DNA of 64,000 nt from Kerstersia similis (GTDB taxonomy: Bacteria; Pseudomonadota; Gammaproteobacteria; Burkholderiales; Burkholderiaceae_B): the NCBI RefSeq assembly GCF_965139615.1, contig NZ_CBCSIQ010000007.1, positions 1 to 64,000 on the forward strand, in the 5' to 3' direction. Made by a program: the position numbers and the translations under genes. This document shows, one piece after another, positions 1 to 6,601 of the stretch (its first letter is position 1; each line of letters starts with the position of its first letter). The notes beneath the pieces are model-generated. The model did no database searches, was not told where the DNA came from, and saw only the letters and a program-made list of their open reading frames with translations.

Positions 1-37
1 GCCCCCCCTGCCCATTCCCCCTCCCGCAGCACCTGAT

Positions 38-72
38 GGGTTCAGGGTTCAGGGTTCAGGGTTTAGGGTACA
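38..72. repeat. Short tandem 7-bp repeat (GGGTTCA-type)
   Basis: Five consecutive 7-bp units follow one another: three GGGTTCA, one GGGTTTA and one GGGTACA. They lie in the non-coding stretch before the end of the small minus-strand gene at 120-407. Nothing else is recognisable in the first 119 bases. The array could be a slippage-prone simple repeat; its function is unknown. Confidence 0.8.
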
Positions 73-119
73 GGGCGCAGGAAGGACATCATGGCAGCCA
101 CGGCCTGCCCCCGGCAATC

Positions 120-407
120 TCAGTTTTTTGCGTCCCGCGCGGCCTGGCGTTGTTCCCAGGCCGCCAAGGCTGCGCGGTACTCCTGCATGGCCTCGGCATA
201 AAGGTCATAGACGCATGGCACACAGCCGCTTTCACAGCATTCATTCGGACCCGGTGCTTCCGGCGGCTCAGGCATGGGGTCTTCCGCCGTCAGGAACAGG
301 CCTTGCTCGTGCAGTAGCGGATCATCGGCAGCCATCCTGCCGCCAGCCAAGCCCGCTGGCATAGCCCGGCCGACAGAGGCGGGACTGAGAGAAACAGACA
401 TAAACAT
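120..407 (-). CDS. Oxidoreductase-like domain protein (small Cys-rich)
   Basis: A 95-residue protein whose central part carries the signature of the oxidoreductase-like N-terminal domain family: PEPPEAPGPNECCESGC followed by CVYDLY, that is P-rich, then CC-x2-C-x2-C and D-x-Y/E. The family is usually a short domain with four conserved cysteines that could bind metal or an Fe-S cluster; its biochemical role is not established. The first 40 residues are poorly conserved-looking, so the true start may be further in. The gene is divergent from the phosphodiesterase gene at 556, separated by 148 bases that would hold both promoters. Confidence 0.75.
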   Translation of the reverse strand: MFMSVSLSPASVGRAMPAGLAGGRMAADDPLLHEQGLFLTAEDPMPEPPEAPGPNECCESGCVPCVYDLYAEAMQEYRAALAAWEQRQAARDAKN

Positions 408-555
408 ACTCCGACCGCGGACAGGCCATGCGCCCCTGCATCGTGCCGCTTCCGGGCACCTGATGTGGCCCGTGCGGCACCTGCCTGCCGGTAGTCATCA
501 AACTGTTATTTTCCAAGATTACCTTGTAGCACTTTCCTGCTGTTGCGGCATCTGC

Positions 556-1317
556 ATGAAAGTTCTTCAAATCAGCGATTCACACCTGACCTCGCCCGGC
601 CAATGGCTTCATGGCTCGGATCCCCTGGAACGCCTGCGCCAACTGCTGGAACATGCGGGCGAACATCATGGTGACGCCAACGGCATCATTCTTACCGGCG
701 ACCTGACGCACCGCGGCGAAGCTGCCGCCTACCAGGCCTTGGGCCTGCTGCTGCAGGAACAGCGCTTGCCCGTGCATCTCATGCTGGGCAATCATGACCG
801 GCGCGATATGTTCCGCCAATGCCTGCCCCACCATACGCATGGCACCCTATCATTCCTGCAATATGTGCTGGTGCACGGACAGCACCGGCTATTGCTGCTG
901 GACACGCTGGACGAAGGCAAATCCAGCGGCCACCTCTGCCCAGCCAGATTGTCATGGCTGCAAGCACAACTGGAGGCCGCAGGCAGCGACCCGGTGTATC
1001 TCTTCATGCATCACCCCCCGTTCGAGGTTGGCATGGCGCCGCTGGACAACTGCCGCCTGGATAACGCAGATGCGCTCCATGCGGTACTGGCTGCGCACGG
1101 CAATGTTCGGCACTTGTTCTGTGGCCACGTGCACCGCCATATTTCAGGCTGCTGGCGCGGCCTGCCCTTCAGCACCGTCAAGGGCAGCAATCATCAGACG
1201 GCGCTGCGCCTGGGGCAAGCCACGCATGCCCATAGCGGGGAAGCGCCGGGCTATAGCGTGATCCTGGCGGATGAATCCAGCGTCGTCGTGCATTACCAGG
1301 ATGTCGCCTGTCCCTGA
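556..1317 (+). CDS. Calcineurin-like phosphodiesterase (CpdA-like)
   Basis: A 253-residue cytosolic metallophosphoesterase. It shows the family motifs in order: D-x-H at residues 8-10 (SDSH), GDLTH near 48-52, GNHD at 78-81, MHHPP in the middle and GHVHRH near the C-terminus. These residues hold the di-metal centre. The closest well-known relatives are cAMP phosphodiesterase CpdA and glycerophosphodiesterase GpdQ; the sequence alone does not decide the substrate. An open frame extends upstream to 274, but the ATG at 556 is chosen because the metallophosphoesterase fold starts directly there (KVLQISDSH). It is convergent with the metal transporter operon. Confidence 0.85.
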   Translation: MKVLQISDSHLTSPGQWLHGSDPLERLRQLLEHAGEHHGDANGIILTGDLTHRGEAAAYQALGLLLQEQRLPVHLMLGNHDRRDMFRQCLPHHTHGTLSFLQYVLVHGQHRLLLLDTLDEGKSSGHLCPARLSWLQAQLEAAGSDPVYLFMHHPPFEVGMAPLDNCRLDNADALHAVLAAHGNVRHLFCGHVHRHISGCWRGLPFSTVKGSNHQTALRLGQATHAHSGEAPGYSVILADESSVVVHYQDVACP

Positions 1318-1405
1318 ACGGCCGCCCTGGCAGGACCGGCCGGCCCAGGCATCAGCCAGCCATCTCCGCGCTGACTGCGCGGACCGCCCCCGCTGCCAGC
1401 CCCGC

Positions 1406-2260
1406 CTAGGCGTCGGGTGCTGTTGCGCCAGCGGCTTCCACACGCCGCTGGCGCGCCATGCTGACCAGCAGCACGATAATGAACAGCAAGGTCAGCAACA
1501 GAACGATGGTTGGCGCAGGCGCGCTGTCAATGAAAAAGCTCAGATACACGCCGCCCAGCGCGCAGCCGACACCGATAATGACCGACGTCAGCAGCATATA
1601 GCCGAAGGTACGCGTCATCAGATAGGCAATGGCGCCAGGGGCGATCAATAGTGAAATCGCCAGAATGATTCCGACGGCATGCAAGGCGCCGACGACAGCC
1701 AGCGACACCGCAGCCAGCAGACCGTAATGCAACAGCCCAACCTTCAGGCCAATGGTACGCGCCTGTACCGGGTCAAACGCGTGCACCAACAGCTCGCGCC
1801 ACTTGAACAGCACCCAGCCGCCAATAACCAGCGCAATCAGGCCGCTGCCGCGCAAATCCTCGGCGTCCACGCCAAGGATATCGCCAAACAGAATGTGATC
1901 CAGGTGCACATCGCTGCGGATGCTGGTGTACAGCAGCAAACCAATGGCAAACATGCCGGAAAACACGACCCCCATGACCGTATCTTTCTTGATCCGGCTG
2001 TTGTCGGCGATATAGCCTGTCGCCAGGGCGCACACCATGCCGGCCGTGAACGCGCCCAGCGCATAAGGCAGGCCCAGCATGTAGGCGATCACCACGCCAG
2101 GAAATACCCCATGCGCAATGGCATCACCAATCAGGGCCCACCCCTTGAGCACCAGAAAACATGACAACAGCGACGCCGGCACCGCAACCAGCACGGCAAT
2201 CGCCAGGGCATACTGCATGAAATCCAGTTGCAGCGGCAACATCAAGGTCTGGAACATCAT
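1406..2260 (-). CDS. sitD: Mn/Fe ABC transporter permease 2 (SitD/MntD type)
   Basis: A 284-residue ABC-3 family inner-membrane permease with about eight hydrophobic segments, last gene of the four-gene metal importer. Family features are the conserved GDAIAHGVFPG stretch near residue 45 and the LLIAPGAIAYL segment near residue 210. The start at 2260 overlaps the TGA of the preceding permease by 4 bases (ATGA), which indicates translational coupling; an upstream open frame in the same frame is not needed. It pairs with the permease at 2257-3135 to form the membrane channel for Mn(II) or Fe(II). Confidence 0.9.
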   Translation of the reverse strand: MMFQTLMLPLQLDFMQYALAIAVLVAVPASLLSCFLVLKGWALIGDAIAHGVFPGVVIAYMLGLPYALGAFTAGMVCALATGYIADNSRIKKDTVMGVVFSGMFAIGLLLYTSIRSDVHLDHILFGDILGVDAEDLRGSGLIALVIGGWVLFKWRELLVHAFDPVQARTIGLKVGLLHYGLLAAVSLAVVGALHAVGIILAISLLIAPGAIAYLMTRTFGYMLLTSVIIGVGCALGGVYLSFFIDSAPAPTIVLLLTLLFIIVLLVSMARQRRVEAAGATAPDA

Positions 2261-3135
2261 GCCTCTCCCAGAGGGGCGGCTTGCGGCGCCGCCGTCCGGC
2301 GGCCCCTGCGCCTGGCAGCCAGAACACCGTGGCGCGGCGCAAAGATAAAAGCCAGCACGAAAAGCACGGTCTGCAACACCACGATCACGCCACCCGTCGC
2401 ACCATCCAGGAAATAGCTGGCATAGGCGCCGAAAAAGCTGCTGATCACTCCGATGCTGACGGCAATCATGATCACGCGGTGGAAGCGATCCGACAGCAGA
2501 TAGGCCGTGGCACCCGGCGTCACAATCATCGCAATCACCAGGAACGCGCCCACCGTCTGCATGGCTGCCACGGCGCAAGCTGACAGCAAGGCGAAAAACA
2601 GCACTTTCAGCGCAGTGGTGGAAATCCCGACGGAACGCGCATGGTTTTCATCAAAGAATGTCACCAGCAGGTCTTTCCACTTGAGCAGCAGCACCAGCAA
2701 GGTAATGCCCCCGATCAAGGCAAGCTGCAGGGTATCGCCCGGCGTAATCGCCAGTACATTGCCCAGAATGATGGTCTGGATATTCACCGATGCCGGCGAA
2801 AGCGACACCATGAACAGGCCCAGGCCAAAAAATGAAGAAAAAATCAGCCCGATGATGGCGTCTTCCTTGAGCCGCGTGCGCTGATTCAGGAACATCATGG
2901 CACCTGCCGCCAACGCGCCCGAGAAAAATGCGCCCAGCGAAAAAGACAGGCCCAGCATGTAGGCGCCGGCCACCCCCGGCACAATGGAGTGCGAGAGCGC
3001 ATCGCCAATCAGCGACCAGCCCTTGAGCATCAGATAGCAAGACAGAAACGCGCAAACTCCGCCGATCAGCGCCGACACCCACATCGCGTTGATCATGTAC
3101 TCGTACTGGAACGGCATCAGCAGCGTCGCCATCAT
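2257..3135 (-). CDS. sitC: Mn/Fe ABC transporter permease 1 (SitC/MntC type)
   Basis: A 292-residue ABC-3 family membrane permease. It has the family signature GDALSHSIVPG near residue 43 and a MIVTPGATAYL segment near residue 215, with about eight transmembrane stretches. The C-terminal 25 residues are basic and Pro/Ala-rich. It overlaps the ATPase gene upstream and the second permease downstream by 4 bases each, so the whole importer is translated as a coupled unit. It should heterodimerise with the downstream permease. Confidence 0.9.
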   Translation of the reverse strand: MMATLLMPFQYEYMINAMWVSALIGGVCAFLSCYLMLKGWSLIGDALSHSIVPGVAGAYMLGLSFSLGAFFSGALAAGAMMFLNQRTRLKEDAIIGLIFSSFFGLGLFMVSLSPASVNIQTIILGNVLAITPGDTLQLALIGGITLLVLLLKWKDLLVTFFDENHARSVGISTTALKVLFFALLSACAVAAMQTVGAFLVIAMIVTPGATAYLLSDRFHRVIMIAVSIGVISSFFGAYASYFLDGATGGVIVVLQTVLFVLAFIFAPRHGVLAARRRGRRTAAPQAAPLGEA

Positions 3136-4148
3136 CGCTCTCCGGCAGGCGGCGCTTCATCGTGATCCTGGCCCCGGATGGTAGAACGCCCGTCACGCAG
3201 CACCAGCGGACGCTCATCGTCCGTCACAATGCCCATCACGCCACCTTCGAAATCGGTGGCAGGCAAGTTGAAGTGGCGCAGCACGCCGCCGAAAGTCTTT
3301 TCCAGGTTTTCTCTGGTAAAGACATCTCGTGTGGCGCCATAGGCCAGCACCGTGCGATTGATCAGGATGGTACGGTCGCAGAACTCCGGCACGCTGCCGA
3401 GGTTGTGCGTTGACACCAGCATGACACGGCCTTCATCACGCAAACTTTTGAGCAGCGACACGATGGCGTCTTCTGTTTTGACGTCCACACCGGTAAAGGG
3501 CTCATCCAGCAAAATCACCTGGGCGTCCTGCGCCAGCGCCCGGGCGAGAAAAACGCGTTTTTTCTGTCCGCCCGACAATTCGCCGATCTGGCGGTGCCGG
3601 AAAGCCTGCATATTCACGCGCTCCAGCGCCTGCGTAACGGCTTCGCGGTCAGCCAGACGCGGCCGGCGCAGAAACCCCATATGCCCGTAGCGCCCCATCA
3701 TCACCACATCTTCGACCAGCACCGGAAAATTCCAGTCCACATCTTCGCTCTGGGGCACGTACGCCACCAGGTTACGTCGCATGGCCTGGCGAACATCCTG
3801 GCGCAACACCTTGATGCTTCCCTGCGACACCCGCAGAAAGCCCATGATGGATTTGAACAGCGTGGACTTGCCGCTGCCGTTCACCCCTACCAGCGCAGCG
3901 ATCGTGCCGGTAGGGATGGCAAAACTGGCATTACGCAAGGCGGTATGGCCATTGCGATATGTCACGGTGACATCTTTGACCTCAAGCCCCGCTCCCTCCT
4001 CTTCGCTGGCCTGTACCGGCTGCCGGCTGGATTGCCCGGCATGCCCGCCAGCAGCCGGCGTGGCTGCAGCCATCAGGGAATAGGCATGCGGCGCATGCCC
4101 GGATTGCGTCAGCCCGGTGCCCAGGCCTGTGGTCAATGCTGGCTTCAT
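3132..4148 (-). CDS. sitB: Mn/Fe ABC transporter ATP-binding protein (SitB/MntB type)
   Basis: A 338-residue ABC ATPase. The Walker A GVNGSGKST is near residue 88, the Q-loop is in AYVPQSEDVDW, the signature is LSGGQKKR, the Walker B is VILLDEP and the switch His is in STHN. The SEDVDWNFP stretch is typical of the metal-transport subgroup. The N-terminus carries an unusual extension of about 50 residues, rich in Gly, Ala and His, before the ATPase fold begins. The C-terminus is also extended by a polar tail. The start overlaps the binding-protein stop by 4 bases. Confidence 0.92.
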   Translation of the reverse strand: MKPALTTGLGTGLTQSGHAPHAYSLMAAATPAAGGHAGQSSRQPVQASEEEGAGLEVKDVTVTYRNGHTALRNASFAIPTGTIAALVGVNGSGKSTLFKSIMGFLRVSQGSIKVLRQDVRQAMRRNLVAYVPQSEDVDWNFPVLVEDVVMMGRYGHMGFLRRPRLADREAVTQALERVNMQAFRHRQIGELSGGQKKRVFLARALAQDAQVILLDEPFTGVDVKTEDAIVSLLKSLRDEGRVMLVSTHNLGSVPEFCDRTILINRTVLAYGATRDVFTRENLEKTFGGVLRHFNLPATDFEGGVMGIVTDDERPLVLRDGRSTIRGQDHDEAPPAGER

Positions 4149-5053
4149 TTTTTCAGCGCTTTGGCAATCGTTTCTGAAGTGACTTGCAGCAGATCCAGAT
4201 AGGTAGGAACCGGGCCGGAGGGCTCGCTCAGGGAATCCACATAGAGCACGCCACCATAGCTGGCGCCGGTTTCACGCGCCACCTGCTGTGCCGGGGCCGG
4301 AGAAATCGTGCTCTCGCTGAAGACGGCCGGGACCTTGTGCTCCCGCACTGCGTCGATCATCTTGCGCACCTGCTGCGGCGTACCTTGCTGATCGGCATTG
4401 ATGGGCCAAAGATACAGTTCCTTCAAACCGAAGTCACGCGCCAGATAGCTGAAAGCGCCCTCACTGGTGGCCAGCCAGCGCTGATCCTCGGGAATCTGCG
4501 ACAGTTCCTCGATGATGGGGGCCGTCACGGCTGTGATCTTGGCCTTGTAAGCCTCGGCGTTGGCATGGTAGGTCGCGGCATTGGCCGGATCCTGTTGCGC
4601 CATGGCATCGCGTATGTTGTCCACATAGATGAGCGCCGCGGACGGCGACATCCAGGCATGCGGATTCGGCTTGCCCTGATAGGGGCCTTCGTCGATGGAA
4701 ATCGGCTCGACGCCATCGGAAACCACCGCGCTGGGCACATTTTTCAGGCGTTTGAAAAATTTCTCGAACCACAATTCCAGGTTCAGGCCATTCCACAGGA
4801 TCAGCTGGGCATCCTGCGCCTTGAGCAAATCACCAGGCGTGGCCTGGTAGTTATGAATTTCGGCGCCAGGCTTGGTTATGGATTCAACGATTGCCGCATC
4901 GCCCGCCACATTCTGAGCCATATCGGCAATGACGGTAAAGGTCGTGACGACCTTCAGCTTGCCTGCTTCCTGTGCAGCTGCCGACCCGCCGGCCAGCACA
5001 AAAGCAAGCGTCAGACTGCCCGCCAACAGCTTGCGTCTCATTGAATTATGCAT
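4145..5053 (-). CDS. sitA: Mn/Fe ABC transporter substrate-binding protein (SitA/PsaA family)
   Basis: A 302-residue periplasmic cluster-9 metal-binding protein. The start at 5053 is chosen for the CGGAG Shine-Dalgarno element just upstream; a cleavable signal peptide follows (RRKLLAG, hydrophobic run, GGSAAAQ). The four expected metal ligands are visible: His in GAEIHNYQ (about 67), His in NPHAWMSP, Glu in TSEGAFSYLARDFG and Asp in LYVDSLS. A His-His-Glu-Asp set is the Mn/Fe type, whereas zinc-specific relatives usually have a third His instead of Glu. It is the first gene of the operon, divergent from mntR, with an MntR box between. Confidence 0.93.
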   Translation of the reverse strand: MHNSMRRKLLAGSLTLAFVLAGGSAAAQEAGKLKVVTTFTVIADMAQNVAGDAAIVESITKPGAEIHNYQATPGDLLKAQDAQLILWNGLNLELWFEKFFKRLKNVPSAVVSDGVEPISIDEGPYQGKPNPHAWMSPSAALIYVDNIRDAMAQQDPANAATYHANAEAYKAKITAVTAPIIEELSQIPEDQRWLATSEGAFSYLARDFGLKELYLWPINADQQGTPQQVRKMIDAVREHKVPAVFSESTISPAPAQQVARETGASYGGVLYVDSLSEPSGPVPTYLDLLQVTSETIAKALKK

Positions 5054-5141
5054 TTCCGACTCCGAATATGACTCATTGTTTGATGGATGATTCATGTAAA
5101 TGCAGATGCATCGAATTTGCATTTGACGCATGCATCCGGAA

Positions 5142-5161
5142 AATATAGCACAGGCTATAAC
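5142..5161. promoter_or_regulatory. MntR box between sitABCD and mntR
   Basis: The 20-bp AATATAGCACAGGCTATAAC is an imperfect palindrome centred on ATAGC-ACAG-GCTAT. It matches 15 of 20 positions of the enterobacterial MntR operator as I recall it (AACATAGCAAAGGCTATGTT). It lies in the divergent intergenic region, 89 bases upstream of the sitA start and 107 upstream of the mntR start, where Mn-loaded MntR would repress the importer. Confidence 0.75.
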
Positions 5162-5267
5162 TGATAGCATCAACCATAATACATTTTGGCGCTATAGTGG
5201 CGGCTGATGCGCATCGCTAACCTGGGATGGGATGCAGACAAGCAAAGAAAAGCAGGATAAATCAGCC

Positions 5268-5735
5268 ATGACCGACCCGACCTGTCGCCCGAAGACCACA
5301 GGCCTGATGGATGCCGCGCTACAGGTGGAAAGTTTCCGCCAGGCGCGCGAAGCACGCCGTCAGGAGCGTGTGGACGATTATGTCGAGCTGATCTCGGATC
5401 TGATCCGGGATACCGGGGAAGCCAGGCAAGTCGATATTGCCGCCCGCATAGGCGTCACCCAACCTACCGTTGCGAAGATGCTGCGCCGCCTGGTGGATGC
5501 CGGATATGTCATTCAGAAGCCCTATCGCGGCATTTTCCTGACCGAAGCCGGCGAACAACTGGCGGACATCAGCCGTACCCGCCACCAGCTGGTTGAGCAG
5601 TTGCTCCTGGCCGTCGGTGTCGATCCGGATTCCGCGCGCCGGGATGCCGAAGGCATCGAGCACCATGTCAGTGAAGCCACGCTGGCAGCCTTTGCCCGCT
5701 TCATCGCCAGCCAGGACCACTCCCGGGCAAGCTGA
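5268..5735 (+). CDS. mntR: Manganese-responsive repressor MntR
   Basis: A 155-residue DtxR-family regulator, the same length as E. coli MntR. The winged helix-turn-helix is visible as ARQVDIAARIGVTQPTVAKM and the metal-binding helix as RRDAEGIEHHVSE. The stretch DDYVELISDL near residue 40 is also characteristic. The ATG at 5268 is chosen over 5232 because it gives the family length. With Mn(II) bound it should repress uptake genes and, in some bacteria, activate mntP. It is divergent from sitABCD and shares the MntR box at 5142-5161. Confidence 0.93.
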   Translation: MTDPTCRPKTTGLMDAALQVESFRQAREARRQERVDDYVELISDLIRDTGEARQVDIAARIGVTQPTVAKMLRRLVDAGYVIQKPYRGIFLTEAGEQLADISRTRHQLVEQLLLAVGVDPDSARRDAEGIEHHVSEATLAAFARFIASQDHSRAS

Positions 5736-5876
5736 ATACGTACTGCCGGTTTCAGCACGATTGCTTTGCCTGCCGCCGGTTTCCGGGCATTGACTTTATC
5801 TTCCGGCCAGCCTGACGCAAGTCGTGAAATTCCTTTAAAGTAATGGCATAGGGTTACCGTTACGAGGAATCGTTCA

Positions 5877-6488
5877 ATGTCTGACCGCAAGCCCCCAGTT
5901 GTCCCATCCTCATCTTCCAACCCGCCGGAGTACGCGGCGCCGATCGCCAATGCCTTGCAGGCACTGCAGGCCAGTTGGCGCTGGTTCATCACCGTCGGCC
6001 TGCTCTTGCTGGTGCTGGGCCTGATCGCAAGCGTCCATGTCCTGGCCGCGACGGTTTTCAGCGTGGTGTTCGTCGGCGTTCTGATTGTCGTCGCCGGCAT
6101 CAGTCAGCTGGTGCAGGCCTGGCGCATCAAAAGCTGGCCGGGTTTTCTGCTGTGGAGTCTCGCCGGGCTGCTCTATACCGCAGCGGGCGTCATTGCCATC
6201 ATCAACCCGATCACTGGTGCAGCTGCCCTGACGCTGCTGCTGGGCGCCACCTTGATCGCCAGCGGCGCCATGCGGCTCTGGCTCTGGTTCAACAACCGCA
6301 GCCAGCAAGGCTGGGGCTGGATCGCCACCTCAGGTGTCATTACGCTGCTGGCTGGCATCCTGATCGCCGCCGGTTGGCCTGACAACAGCCTCTGGCTGCT
6401 TGGCCTGCTGCTGGCGCTCGATCTGTTGTTCCAGGGATGGACCCTGCTGCTGCTGGGCCTGGCGCTCCGCAATAGTGCATCCAAATAG
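5877..6488 (+). CDS. HdeD family membrane protein (DUF308)
   Basis: A 203-residue inner-membrane protein with a polar, Pro/Ser-rich N-terminus of about 35 residues, followed by six hydrophobic segments arranged as three pairs. This is the usual layout of HdeD/DUF308 proteins, which E. coli uses in acid resistance. GAGGAA lies 7-12 bases upstream of the start. The gene stands alone between mntR and a strong terminator at 6531-6569. The role in this organism is inferred only from family membership. Confidence 0.8.
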   Translation: MSDRKPPVVPSSSSNPPEYAAPIANALQALQASWRWFITVGLLLLVLGLIASVHVLAATVFSVVFVGVLIVVAGISQLVQAWRIKSWPGFLLWSLAGLLYTAAGVIAIINPITGAAALTLLLGATLIASGAMRLWLWFNNRSQQGWGWIATSGVITLLAGILIAAGWPDNSLWLLGLLLALDLLFQGWTLLLLGLALRNSASK

Positions 6489-6530
6489 GCAGCAGTATCC
6501 GGGTGTCACCCCGGTGCCACCCGCCATGCA

Positions 6531-6569
6531 AACCGCCCGTGCCTCTGGACAGAGACACGGGCGGTTTTT
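6531..6569. terminator. Bidirectional intrinsic terminator
   Basis: An 11-bp perfect stem (AACCGCCCGTG with CACGGGCGGTT) is followed by TTTC on the plus side and preceded by A residues on the other side. It separates the convergent hdeD-like gene and the yhaN-like gene, and can serve both. Confidence 0.9.
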
Positions 6570-6601
6570 CGAACGAACAGCCCTACGGATAGCAATCTCG
6601 C

